The notes: generated by a model from the letters alone, not told the origin. A DNA stretch of 24,235 nt from Phellopilus nigrolimitatus (GCA_021029095.1 JAJOHG010000382.1:1-24235); one strand, 5' to 3'; shown: positions 1 through 11,275, counted from the first letter of the stretch. A program made the numbers and translations.

Positions 1-2
1 AG

Positions 3-3000
3 CGAGTGCATGCCTCAACATCGCTCGCCAACCTTAGGGTTTATGAAGACGCAGGTTCGATAGCAACATGTCTTATATGCCACGCCTGCCAGTCCCGGAG
101 AACCCTATGGCTCTGGGATCTTCCGTTTGTCCACAAACGTGCCATCTGGAGCCGTCACGGTGAGATTTATGAGACACATCGATGATTGAAGGATTAGTAT
201 ATTCAACCGAATTTGATAACATAGATTTACGCAATCACGCGAACGAGCACGCTTTTTCAGAGATCCCTCGCGACGCTCAAAACAGCAGATCTTTTCTCAG
301 CCTCAAACCCCTCATCATCCCTTCGTTGACTAAGAAGTCGTCGAGGCTATTATTCTCCTCGGGGTCGCCCCCGTCTTCTCTCTCTGACCAAATAACGTCC
401 CCCCGTAATGTCGGCTCACCGCAAGACGATTCTGGAGTTATGTCCTCGTTCTTTGACGACAGCGGGTATGCTGATAATGCGCTGCCAGCATACAAGGTAG
501 TTCGAGAGAAATCTAGGCCGGGCCTCCGCTCGTTATTCTCATCGAGTACGTTGAACAGTGAATTGCGTTCGCAATCACGTTACAACATCTCAACACGGAA
601 GTGGGAAGACAAGGCACTTCCTCCTCCACCCACTGAAGGACAGTCGTCTACCCAAATACTTCAGGCCGGCCGGACCTCTCGCACGTTCACTGGGAGGAAT
701 GAAGCCCAGCGGCAGGAAGCAGGCGATAAACACGCGGTTGCTTCTCCCTTTTACACCTCGCCTTCCCACCGCAAAGCACCTCGCCGTCCAATCCACAACC
801 GATTGAGCGCGCATATAGTCGCATCACATGGAATCATCGCACATAGACCGTCTAAACGTGTTGCTCCGTCGTCAAACCCTCAGAAAGTAAAGGGGAAGCT
901 GCGTGGCAACTCGAGACACCTCCCGCCATACCCCAGTCCAACGTCGCCCCTTCCCCCCACGCCCGACATGTTACCCGTAGGTCTTCCTGCCGTGTCTCCG
1001 CCGAATTCTGGTCACTACCATGCGACGGATGGCGATGCCAGCAGAAGGAGCAACGAGGGAAGCGAAAGGAGTGTTGATTCAATGGAGATCTTGAGTTGGC
1101 GAATGCCCGCACTCGAACAGCGAATCAGTAAGAATTCAACTTCGAGTGCAGGTCACGCTGTAAGTACAAAAGTCGACTTTCTTTGACAGTAAATTTGACT
1201 TCCGTTTCCAAGCACGCTTGCGGCCGTCCTTCGCGAGGCTCAATCCGAGAGCGTCTAGGGCTAGGTCCACGTCTGCATCTCCATGTTCCTCTTCCGACAC
1301 AGGATGTTTCTCAGCCACATCCATATGCGAAGTCTAGGAGCGCACCCCTGAGTCCTTGCAAACACAGCACAACATTTTCATGTCTAACTGTCCGCCCAGT
1401 TCCCGGTAAAGTTTTCTTCGTCACCAAAGAGGTCAGTCTCCAGGTTGGCCTCTGCTTCGCTCGTGTCGTTGCGCAGTATCACCACAATTACTGCACCGAG
1501 TAAAGATATCTGTGATGAAGACGCGGACAGCGATCGGAGGGATGCGCTTGGCGTTGACCGCGCCTTCACCCCTGAAGATGACCCTTTTGCAGCCATAGCG
1601 CCTTCGCCTGTCAGCCCACTGTTCTACACACATATACCGATCAAGAACACGAAGCTCCGTTCTTTTATGCCCCTGGGGAACAATTCCACCGTCTCTGTAG
1701 GCAAGGCAATCCCGGAGGACACCCACGTCCGCGCCAGCAACTCTGACAAGCTTCCAATCCCATTGTGATTTGCGCTCAACCTCATCCTCGCCGGCTCTCA
1801 CTACATCTTCAAGCATAGGCATTTCAATGCAGTCCCCCAACATAAATGAGGCACGAGTTGCTTCTCCGTCGAGCGTCAATAGCGGACTCCCGCCGTCCCT
1901 CGTCGAGGCACTTCGTCAGACCCCTTCGTCGCCGCCTATCTCTCATTATCTGAGCAGCCCCCGGCACAACTTAAGCAACGTCCTTGCTAAAACTCGAAAG
2001 GTGCAGGGCGCACAGAAGGCGTCCTCCAAAAGCAAATTAAATGGAAACGGTGAGGGAAATAGCCACCGTGTCGTAGGGCACACAGACAGTCGCCCTAATT
2101 CGCCATTCCCGATGATTTTCCTCAAGTCTGTCGCGGCAAAGGCAAGCTCGGCTGCACCGAAAAAGAACAAGCGAGAGAGCATCTTGTCGTCTCAGTCTGA
2201 GATGACGGAAGAACGGTCAAATAAAGGAGAGCTGGTAGCAGCAGTGGCAGAAGCGGAAACAACGCCGCAGCCGTACACCTCTAAGCCGTCGGTAGAATGC
2301 CCAATCCAAGGTTTGGTTTGCGAGCCTCTTCCACTCGGTGCTAACGACGCGGATGCTTTCGGTGAAGCATGCAGGGCTGAGGTCAAGAGAGATATTATGT
2401 CGCCGACAGCTTGGTTTTTGCACGAAGATTGTACTAGAGATACCGAGGTGGCGAACAACAATATCGATTCTAGCACGCTTGGACCCGAGCCTGGAGAAGG
2501 CGAAGTGCATGCTGATGCGCTCATGAAGGAAACAGTAGGCGAGGAGGACATTGACCAGCCTGCTCCACCTCAACTATTCCGAGAATCACTCCATAAGGCT
2601 TATCCCGAGACGGACAGCGAGACAGACACTGAAAATGAATGTGGACCGAGTGATTCCCGGAGTTGGCCCCTCCCTCCGCCGCGCACTGTCATGGTTAATG
2701 AGGAAAACGGAGAGAGTTGGCATACTGTTGAGCCTATCGTCGAGGTGAGCGCGACTCCACCCCCCTCGTGAAGAACCAAGTTGACTGTCGATACTCTTTG
2801 AAGTATGTTAAGCCTAATGGTGCCGTTCCCATTTCTCCCCGGCATTCCGTTCGCTTTCCCAGATCCTCCGTAGCAGCGTCTACTCGAAGTCGCAATAGTC
2901 GTAGGTCTAGTAGCGGGTCTCCTAGCCCGCGGAAACTAAGCACTCGCCGGGCACGCTTGATAGCAGAGAAACTCAATTGTGGTGTCAGTCAGTCTTATAT

Positions 3001-3832
3001 CTTCGCGGATGCTCCGGTGGTAGGTTTGGCGGTTCAGCACCGTCCACAAACCCTAGCAAGACAGCGAGCTCACTCAACCACATCCATCACTTCTGCACTG
3101 ACCACTGCCACGGGAGGTCGTTCGTTGCGGACCTGTAAATCCGCATATTACTCTGTCCATTCGATGCCAGTCGCGTCAAACAGTGCCTCACCGTCGTCTT
3201 CGCGTTCACGCCTTTCCGCGACGTCTTCCAATAGTTCTCCTTCAGGCCATGCCGAACAATCGACCGGTCCTACGACGAAGAGGAATTCGAATGAGAGACC
3301 AGAAACGCGTATCTCCGAAGAGGACTGTTTCGCTCAGTCTGCCCAGACCGACGTCTTCCTATCGTCGCATCGCACAGGCAAGACTCGGACGATGCCACAG
3401 CGGATCGTTCTTCGTGAAGATGCACCGACAAGCACGTTTACTGTACTAACGGTCGGTTGGGAGCTTCTTTTAGTATTCTGCTCCCAAAATGCAGCCACAC
3501 GCATCGAGGCGGAAGGCGGTGATGAGGGCAAGTTACTCTGCGTCTCGCTGGAAGAAGGTGACGGTGCCGTTATTACGAACTCTGCGGAAGCACCCGCTCT
3601 CCGGCTGTTTCGGCCCGAACGCTCCGATGAATTCGCCCCGTCTATGCCTGGCTGCAGTTTGCCTCCGCCGTCATTTTCGGCTGCGAATGTTTTTGTCAAG
3701 CTCACTTTATCCCTTGGATCTGCCAATTTTGGCGAATATCGAACTCCGAACATGGCTTTCATTCTTCCTCTGCCTACGACATTCGAGAAAATCGCTGAAT
3801 ATAGCACCAGAGTACGTTCAGGCCGGGCTTGA
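3..3832 (+). CDS. Large serine-rich low-complexity protein, 5' end outside window
   Basis: I do not recognise this protein. My model is exons 3-159, 225-1151, 1213-1331, 1400-1609, 1701-2744 and 2804-3832, giving about 1161 residues in the window in one continuous frame. The introns at 160-224 (GTGAGA..ATAG) and 2745-2803 (GTGAGC..GAAG, branch TTGACT) are well supported. The donors at 1152 (GTCACG), 1332 (GTCTAG) and 1610 (GTCAGC) are weak, so those joins are tentative. The first exon is open from the left edge without a start codon and holds a cysteine/tryptophan-rich patch (CLICHAC, then LWLWDLPFVHK) that looks like the conserved core. The rest is Ser/Pro/Arg/Glu-rich, without membrane segments and probably disordered. 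It ends in a TGA at 3830-3832 and converges on the next gene. It could be a regulatory or scaffold protein, but the sequence does not decide. I am confident that it is coding, less so of every exon edge. Confidence 0.6.
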
Positions 3833-4229
3833 GCCGGGCATATTCAATTATCAGGTTTCGAGTCTTGAATGTGCTTGAAGGAGGTCTCATTCTGACATCT
3901 ACGTATTGTCGTTTATTAATCCTTTGTTCTTTAATATTGCCCCCCACCTTTCTGCGAGTATTTTCTTGTACTTTAAAGCTTCCTTGTTGACTTTCTAGCT
4001 TTCGCTTTCGTTATAGCTTCAATTATGTGTTTCTGCGCTACCTCGGTCTCTTGCTTTTTGGCTTTTTTTCCTCGGGCTTTGTTTTCCTTGGGCTTTCTTG
4101 AAGGGTCTCTTCGAAGTGTAACTGACGACGAATACCAGAGCTGTTTGTAACAAATAAAACCGTGGTCTACCAGATAATAAATGCCAAAACTTTATAAGTT
4201 GAGGGTAACAAGCGAGCAGGGCGTAGATT
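3833..4229. other. Convergent 3' intergenic region
   Basis: This stretch lies between the stop codons of two genes that face each other. It is A/T-rich around 3895-4020, as expected for 3' untranslated sequence. I see no conserved reading frame, repeat or RNA gene in it. Confidence 0.5.
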
Positions 4230-5975
4230 CTACAATGGGCGATGACTTTTCGCCTGGGGAGATACAGCCACAGCCCGGCTAACTGCATCGTACATATCCT
4301 CTTTACGATAGCGGTAGCCATCCATCTTTGTTACAGCGTGCCTGCTGTGCGACCGCAGCGGAGTCCGTGGGCGCTCGCGATAATACGAGTCGTAGCGGGG
4401 AAGTCGGGGAGTTGGCAATTGCGGCGACATAAAGTCAAACAGGATGCTATCCGCCGTCGACCCGTCATCGTCGCGGACATAGTTGAAGCCGTGCTCGCGT
4501 ATGGTGCTGTGACGCCCGTGGTAAGTGAAGGGAGAGCGTGCACAGTCTTCTATCGGCGACTGCGCATATTCGTGATGATGCCTGAGCGAAGGAGGCCGAG
4601 AGGGGTGGCTCATATAGGGCCGACTACATGGGTCTGAACGGTCATGCGAGCGCTCGTACCCTCGCTCATACGTCCTAGTGCGCTCTCTTCGGACGTCCTG
4701 CTTCGGGATGGGATATATGGAGGCGATGGGCACGTAGATGGACTCGCCTCGCCTCTTCACATGCGCATGTAGGGACGGACTACTATCGCTGTCGCATAGC
4801 GCCCTGGAAGCCTTTTCGATATCCAAGTTCGCATCCGATGCGGACGTGGAGACAGCGCCTGCGAAAAAAGACGCGTTGCTGTGCGCGTTGCAAACGGATG
4901 TGCTTCGCTGCGCGTCGATGAGGTGCGCGTTGCGCGCACGCTGGCTGGCGAGCGAGCGGCGGTGAACCAGATAAAGTGCGAGGGAGACAGCGAGCGTGGC
5001 TGCGATGATAGCGAGAGGGACGGCAACAGCGGCAGTCGGCAGGGCAGTGCGGGATGCGAGTGCAGATTGCGGAGGAACGACGTCCTTTGAAAGGCTTGCG
5101 CTAGGAGAACTTTGGCCAGGGACTCCGGGGGCATCCCCAGGATTTGAGACCGGAGATGCAGCACCAGATGATTCCGCTGCAGGACGTAAGGTACGAGACA
5201 GGGAAGTCGAATTAGATCCAAGAAAAGCCTGGGGCATTTTAATCACTTGTTCAGACGTACTCAATGGCGAAGGTCTCGATTCGGGTCCTGCGTTACCGGA
5301 AGAATCGTCGAAGGGAGCCTGAGCAGAGAAGTGGTTATTAATGACGTCGGACCCGGGCGGGTCTTCACTTGCACGAGCGTCAGAAGTAGTGTTGTCCTCA
5401 AGATCATTGCCCGTATCATTCGCCGGAGTAGTTCCACTTCCGTTGTCTTTATGAGAGATTTTCCCAGCCACTGTAGATGCTTTCTCCCAATAAATTCATG
5501 AGCAGGCAGATCATATAAAAAAAGCTTGAGGACTTACGACTCAGTGCAAAACTCGGTGACTTCATGATATTCCCGAAATCATCCTTCACTTGGAGATAAA
5601 AGTTAGATTCGGAAACGACATCTGGGACCGAACTGGAAAGCAGTACGGTTTAGTCGGATCAATGATGAAGGAGGAGAACAAGATGGTTCACAAATTAAAT
5701 ATGTATTGGTTCCCGCTCAGGTCGACATTAGGCCATACAGCCTCGCCGCAATCGCTTCCTTCCGAGTCGCTGTCAACAGAGCCTTGCGTACACAACGAGA
5801 CAGAGGGTGAGACAATCGGCTTTTCAGACGTCCATTCACCGGTGATAGTATCTCCAGTATTGTAGACTGCATCAGGAGTGGGGCTTGTCCATTCTAGCTT
5901 TTGAGAAGCATCGGCCGGTTGAAAGACGAACCCCAGATAAGCGACGAGACAAAGTACCAGACTTTGAGTGACCAT
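4230..5975 (-). CDS. Secreted KNH-like domain protein with single transmembrane segment
   Basis: Three exons, 5692-5975, 5538-5632 and 4230-5470, joined by introns 5633-5691 (GTGAAC..CCAG) and 5471-5537 (GTAAGT..ACAG), give 539 residues in an unbroken frame. Residues 1-24 are a signal peptide (VLCLVAYLGFVF, cleavage near ADA/S). Residues of about 25-125 resemble the Kre9/KNH-type N-terminal beta domain found in fungal Ser/Thr-rich wall proteins: KLEWTSPTPDAVYNTGD, ITGEW, then FYLQVKDDFGNIMKSPSF. A Ser/Thr/Pro-rich, probably O-glycosylated linker follows. One hydrophobic helix lies at about 270-295 (VAVPLAIIAATLAVSLALYLV) and is followed by HRR, so the C-terminal 245 residues, rich in Arg, His and Tyr, should be cytoplasmic. 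This is a single-pass layout rather than a GPI anchor. Family knowledge places KNH-domain proteins at the cell surface and wall. A signalling or sensor role is inference only. Confidence 0.8.
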
Positions 5976-6725
5976 CTTGTAAGGAACGTGTGAGCAGAAT
6001 CGCAGGCCTGCCTGCGATGCTCTAAGCTAAGCCAGTAGCGGAGGGAAATGGCCTTGATGAGAGACCGAGCGTACTAAGCGAGTCGCCACCTGAAGCATGG
6101 ATACTAAACTGTCAGCCGCAACCACAGGCAGACTGCATCGAAATTCTGTCAAACCAGTGCTGTCCGCTAGTTTTAAAAAATGCTAGATCCAGCTGCCAGT
6201 CGCAGATACTTTTGAAATATTGCTCTTTAGAGGTCAAGAGTCCTCCCAAAAGTTTGGGATCGCGATCTCCACGGTCTGCCTCGGACGCCTCTCCAAGCAT
6301 GATCTCGATCGACACATTTTCCGGTCGTTTTTCCGCCTGCGTATATCACCTTGATATCGTCGATCGGCGCAAGTTACAAGACCTGCCATTATGCCTCCGC
6401 CTCCGATCTTCGATGAGACGCCACAAAGTTGCCTGAAGTGGAAACAGTGGTCAGGCACGAGGCGACCGCGGACACGAACTTCCTTGTTCTCTCCGGGTTC
6501 TTCCGTAGATTGGCACGGTGAAAGGCCAGTGTCAACATTCCTGTTGTAGAGATATTTATCTGCCGCCTCGGAAAACTGCGAGGCATCCCCCTTTATTATC
6601 GACGTATCTTGTTCCGTTGTCTCTTCCTTATTCTCTGTTTCCTCTTTTTTTAACTTCCATTTGGTACTTTGGCTTCACTTCGGACCTATATCTTATAATT
6701 TTATATCAACACAACTGTGCCCGCA
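5976..6725. promoter_or_regulatory. Divergent intergenic region, probable shared promoter
   Basis: This is 750 bp between the starts of two divergent genes. The side next to the plus-strand gene carries a long pyrimidine-rich tract (about 6588-6660), a common feature just upstream of fungal starts. Short open frames on both strands have no family resemblance and no splice logic, and I take them as chance. No TATA box is convincing. Confidence 0.4.
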
Positions 6726-8415
6726 ATGACATCTCCGACCCCGTCTGGATGGCTCTTTCCGCCTGCTGAAATCATACAGAATGTACAGAACCAACATTAC
6801 GCTCGATTAGCAGCTATGGTCATCGTCCTCTATGACACCTGTGAGTGCATACAATCACATAAAAGTAACAACTTATTTTATAGTTTATCTGCACGACCAG
6901 TGATCACACTAGATAGAGAAGTGAGTGTGTTTTTTTAATGCCGCTTCCACGAGATGGCTAATGGAAGATTCAGATCGAATATTTTTGGGTACACTACACT
7001 CACGGATAGAGTGATATCGACCTTTCTAATGTCTCTTTGTTAAGGGTAAACCTTGGTCACATGTCAAAACCTTGTACTTTCTGGTTGGTCCTCAACTCGT
7101 TCTGTTGGATGCATTGCTGATATACGTCGTCTTGTCCAGAACCGCTACTGGGGTATGATAGCTCTGGGTCTGGATACCTGGAGTAGGCTTTTTCGTGCTG
7201 TTTACATTCATCTATATGTGCTTATAATCAGGGCTCACATTAAGTTGCGCTTTTACCAACAAAGTCGGATTATAAGTGTGTTTCTTTGATACATCTCCTC
7301 TCCGAAATATCTAAGCTGGCCTGTTTTAAAGGTGTATGTCTCCATGGACCCGCTAAAATAAATAATGATCCTGATCAAGCTCATAGGCCGATTTCAATTT
7401 ATTTTCCAGAGCTGGAGCGGTGAGTGCAACATTTTACACTGGAATCAATAAACTCGGTTCTCAATTCATTATTCAACCTAGGATGGCTATCAATTTTGCT
7501 GGTCGAAAGTGAGTTACCAACGTAATGCATCAGTATTGATCCCGAGACTTCATTCTCATTTCTCAGTCATCTTGATGATTCGAGTCCATGCGCTGTACAA
7601 TCGAAGTCAGTATCGTCACTCAGCTAAAGCATGAAATATATTTGACACCTTGGCATACAGGCAGGATAGCACTCGTAGTCCTCACAGTCCTTCTAGTTGT
7701 ACAGGCGACCGCTATGGCTGCCTTACTTATTTCACTGTTGAAAATATTCCATGGTGTGTAAAAATTGAAAATTTCGTCTGATGAGTTCTGATCAGTCTAT
7801 TTGTAGTAATATCCTTCACATCCGGAACAACGTGCGGTTCATTTCAAACTTTTCCTCGATGGTTCGCCTTGTTCTGGTCTGTGCTCTTCATTTGCACAGC
7901 ATGAAATGCGCGACTAAAATTACCTTAGGCTTCCGGCTGTACTTATTGATCTCATCCTCCTTCTCTTGACACTTTACAAGGCCTTCTCATTTTTGAAATT
8001 GACGCCCGGGAAGAGGTTAAGCAGCTCGCGCCTATTCGAAACACTTGTTCGTGATCAGATCTTGTACTTTGTTGGGTGCGCTAAAATTTCCGACGCCTAA
8101 ATCTTTGCAAAGCGATTTATTAAAACGTATTCCAGAGTTCTCTTCGTCGCAAGCGCCAACATGGTCGCCGTTTCACTGATGCCGCTGCTGATCTGCGTCG
8201 CAGTAGGGTTTGTGCTCGCTTTTCCACTCATAATGGGCAGTCGACTCCTTCTTAACCTTCGAGAAATGGCGGACGATAGGCTTGAGTCTAATGCACCGAC
8301 CATAAGCACTCTCATTTTTGCTCCAGGGCAGCCTGTCCGGTCCGAACACACTGTGCCAAGCCAGTCAACTCCCCCTGCTATGACTCCGAGTCAGAATGCC
8401 TATACCATTGTTTGA
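6726..8415 (+). CDS. DUF6533 domain seven-helix membrane protein
   Basis: Fourteen exons give 312 residues in one frame: 6726-6840, 6901-6920, 6974-6988, 7045-7083, 7140-7152, 7232-7263, 7316-7331, 7387-7419, 7482-7508, 7567-7605, 7661-7753, 7807-7876, 7929-8075 and 8136-8415. Introns are mostly 52-62 bp, with CTAAT- or CTGAT-type branch points. The start is ATG 6726. The DUF6533 signature is clear once spliced: VLYD-TLITLDREIEYFW, KPWS, then LYFLNRYW. Later conserved features are ILMIRVHALYNRSR (the family's LR-YALY motif), WLPAVLIDLILLLLTLYK, VRDQILYFV, and the closing GSRLLLNLRE. About seven hydrophobic helices are visible. The family is widespread and expanded in Agaricomycetes and its function is unknown. 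The exons between 7140 and 7331 are the least certain, because they rest on phase and a loose family match. The gene converges on the transposon-bearing region downstream. Confidence 0.82.
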
Positions 8416-8703
8416 AATCGTATAATCCGCAATAGGACACTCAACTTGTATAAAAATAAATTTCTTGAGCTATTTAATGCAAGTATTTATTTTATTATTC
8501 TTATGACCTACGGCATTCCCCGCGCTGGATCGAATTTAGAGTGAAGATCGCAACTTTGATCAACATGATCGACACGGACTCACGACGTCTCTGTTCGCAG
8601 TCAAAGAAACTGCCACTAGACTTTGCAGAAGTGTTAAAGCAATCCAAACCCCAGATTAACATGCAATGATTTTAAGCCCAACACCGATTGGCTTTGTAAC
8701 GAT
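8416..8703. other. 3' flank of DUF6533 gene and left flank of transposon
   Basis: A/T-rich sequence follows the stop codon (AAAATAAATT near 8453). The last eight bases, 8696-8703 (GTAACGAT), match the presumed target-site duplication of the element to the right. No gene is seen. Confidence 0.5.
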
Positions 8704-9814
8704 TAGTGTTGCCGTAGTTTGGTCCCGAACCGATCCAAACCTGGTTTGAAGCCGAACCAAACCTCCGGTTCGGTTTCGATTCGGTTCGGTTTGATAAAAT
8801 AGTAAAACAAAACCGATCGGTTTGGGCCAAATCCTGTTTCAAACCGAATATACAGTCATTCACCGGTCAATGGGACACCATCACTCAACGGGACACCCAC
8901 CTAAAACCCTTATTTCCAAAGCGTTTTTCATAATTATTTTTGCGATTTCGAGCTTGAGTATATACCAAAATACTGCATACTAAGTTTGAGCCAGCCGGGC
9001 TCAGTATTGCTTGAGAAATGCTCAAAATACTGCCAAAGTACGCTAAAATGATAACTGCAACATGACGTGACACAAGTAGTTTTGGCTTCCAAACTCATTT
9101 TCTACCTCTGAAACAGCTCCGATTTTTCGTAAAATGGGAGGAGAAAGCTTTTTAAATGTGAGTACGACTTTGTATGAAGAAGAATTTGAACGGGTGTTGA
9201 GAACGGCAGTATATATGCACTATCCAATCAACAGGTCACAGGTGTTACGGAAGCCCCATAGGTGTCCAAGATGTCTTCGAAGACAATTTTATTACTCGAC
9301 ATGATAAAAACACATAGTTAGGGACATATACACGAAGAGGAAATTCGTAGCTACCAGCACATATACTTACCATATAGCTTGGTTGTCGGTATCACTCGTA
9401 GTTATTCTACTATTGTGGTCAAGGTCGTGGGAAAGCTACTGTCCCATTGAGCGGTGAGGACCAAAAACGTCACAGCTTTTTGTTTTTACTGTACCTCTTT
9501 CATTTCTCCTTATTTTTACGTGGAATTTTGCGAGGATGCTCTTAAATAGTTTATTTACATGTAAGCGTACTTTGTTTTGTAAAAAATAAGCAAAATTTGG
9601 TTTAGTTTGCAACGGCAATTTGGTGTCCCATTGACCGGTGAATGACTGTATTATCATATATGGTAATTAAACCGCAGTTTAAACCGAACCAAGCCGAACC
9701 AAACCGGGAAACTCGGTTCGGTTTGGCCAAAATTTGCGAACCGAACGGGAGGTTCGGTTTCGGTTTTCAGCAAAAAGGCTGAAAACCGGACCAAACCAAA
9801 CTACGGCAACACTA
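8704..9814. mobile_element. Non-autonomous hAT-like DNA transposon, interrupted by a second element
   Basis: The ends are perfect 20-bp terminal inverted repeats: TAGTGTTGCCGTAGTTTGGT at 8704-8723 and its reverse complement at 9795-9814. They are flanked by near-identical 8-bp sequences, GTAACGAT (8696-8703) and GTAGCGAT (9815-9822), with one mismatch. An 8-bp duplication with T at position 2 and A at position 7, together with a TAGTGTTG start, fits the hAT superfamily. The subterminal arms (8724-8850 and 9660-9790) are packed with copies of GGTTCGGTTT and its complement and can fold into a long hairpin. No transposase is encoded. Without the inner element it would be about 315 bp, a normal size for a hAT-type MITE. 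The superfamily call is inference from the ends; the inverted repeats are seen directly. Confidence 0.8.
8853..9648. mobile_element. Non-autonomous Tc1/mariner- or pogo-like element nested in the hAT-like element
   Basis: The 30 bases at 8851-8880 and 9621-9650 are exact reverse complements. Each ends in the dinucleotide TA, so I read 28-bp inverted repeats starting CAGTCATTCACCGGTCAATG inside a duplicated TA target, the signature of Tc1/mariner-pogo elements. The TCAAYGGGACA motif recurs just inside the left end (about 8884-8897). A related inverted copy (GTCCCATTGAGCGGTGAG) lies at about 9441-9458 on the right. The 796-bp interior is A/T-rich with no transposase or credible frame, so the element must be mobilised by a partner elsewhere. 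Identical ends suggest a recent insertion. A different TA-targeting superfamily cannot be excluded. Confidence 0.78.
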
Positions 9815-9887
9815 GTAGCGATACATAAATAAATAGATACACGATTTTATTTAGATTGACCGAATAATCTGCCTCTAGCCTATCTCG

Positions 9888-11275
9888 TTATTTGTTCAGA
9901 GTGACCTCGTCGAAATTAGAGTTCAATGAGTCCAAAGATATCCTGTAGACATGATCCTTGTCTACCAAATCATGTCCTATCACTGCCTCTGTGTCAGCCG
10001 GCTTTGCATCCTCTTCAAAATGGTCATGAGCGAAGTCGCGATCCGAGAGCCTGCTCTGGACGAGGACTTTGAATATAGATGAATAAGAGAAGAATGTGCT
10101 TGAGGTGATTCAAAAACATACGATAGTGGTCGAGGTTCTTCCCAAAATTACAACGGCAGAGCACCGCAAGCACGAGAGTTGCGACGAAAAGAACTACTGT
10201 CGCCGTGAAAATCATGCCGAAGAACCACCACGTCGTAAATGTCCAACGGAACATCGGAGAAAACGGTAGCGCAAGCAGGCAGCCGAGAGATGCTGCCCCA
10301 AACGCAAGAAACACACTTGTCGCGCGGGGCCATTCGCGTCGCAAAGAATACCATCCCTAACACGCGAACAGGACTTCGTTAGTCCAGCTCTACGAAGGGT
10401 ATCCATTTTTGAGATTACATACTATAGCAATCCACGGCGGTAGAAGCTAAGCCGAGGAAAAGATATTAGCAAAATTAATTATCAGGTGCGTTGAATAAAA
10501 TGTACACACGATCGTCAAAACTATCGAGAAACTCCTGAACAAAACGATATGGTTACCCGTAGCGTGTGAATACCACGTATTCATAATCTGATCAATCCAT
10601 AAAGCCATCGTTGTTGGGAAAATGAGCGCAGAAATTTGCACGACGACGGAGAAGCCAAGGAGAAGCTGTGTGATGGATGAATGTGATCAAGCTTTGCTCG
10701 TAGCACGAACAATCGATGCATTGAGTACCTTATACATCTTCTGCATCTCGTTCGAAACCTGGACGACGCGCCATGGCCGCTTATAATAGACCTGTGTATG
10801 GTTATGAATCACGACGAGTCTACTAGTAAGTCTACGTTTGAGACTTACTCGCCCCAGTTTAGTGGCCAGAAAGGCCTCTAAAATGATCATGAGTATCGAA
10901 CTACAGAGTAAGAGTCCCTTTATGACAATGTTTCAGAGAAGCCGGCAAAAACACGATAAAATAAACTTACCTCGAATATATGACGATTTTCGAAGAATTT
11001 TTGTCCAAAAAAGTGGGACGGACAACTAGCCGCGTGAACAAGTCGATCAAGGCTTTTTTTGACGGCTATAGTTTCGACGAATCGGCTCAAGGACCAGATC
11101 GCCGAGAGAAAATGGATTGAGAAAATCACAACACTAGACGTTTGGAAGTCAGTGAATCAACATGCTAAATATTTTGGAAGATTGCGTACATATGCGGGAT
11201 GGACTCGCGTGCGATCGCGTAGACCGTAACGAACAGCAGATACGCATGGATGACAACGAAGACAACATCTTCCAT
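9888..11275 (-). CDS. Multi-pass membrane protein of a fungal family, with one frame disruption
   Basis: Eight exons: 11190-11275, 10971-11133, 10849-10900, 10729-10791, 10510-10665, 10423-10446, 10122-10356 and 9888-10066. Introns are 55-70 bp with good GT..AG ends. The protein would be about 318 residues with roughly seven hydrophobic helices: VVFVVIHAYLLFVTVYAI, IVVIFSIHFLSAIW, KIVIYSSSILMIILEAFL, GFSVVVQISALIF, a helix built across two joins (IVLTI/LLPPWIAI), TSVFLAFGAASLGCLLAL and GMIFTATVVLFVATLVLAVL. An acidic cytoplasmic tail ends at TAA 9888. Within the second exon the frame must shift at a run of seven T (11054-11060). With one base fewer the reading is seamless (AVKKALIDLF), so this is a real indel or a sequencing error. 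The start ATG 11275 follows an in-frame stop; an upstream ATG at 11328 in another frame (MTLELYLGL) is an alternative. The function is unknown. Confidence 0.68.

Noticed and set aside
4019..4637. Short frames on both strands around the end of the KNH-domain gene
   Set aside because: They are antisense or out-of-frame readings of the Arg-rich C-terminal exon and its 3' flank.
7187..7225. Alternative reading GFFVLFTFIYMCL as an exon of the DUF6533 gene after NRYW
   Set aside because: It is in phase but needs a 34-bp intron, well below the size of the others, and has no good donor afterwards; the exon at 7232-7263 was preferred.
9436..9657. A 73-codon minus-strand frame inside the inner transposon
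   Set aside because: It runs into the inverted repeat, lacks any transposase motif such as the DDE/D residues, and has A/T-driven composition.
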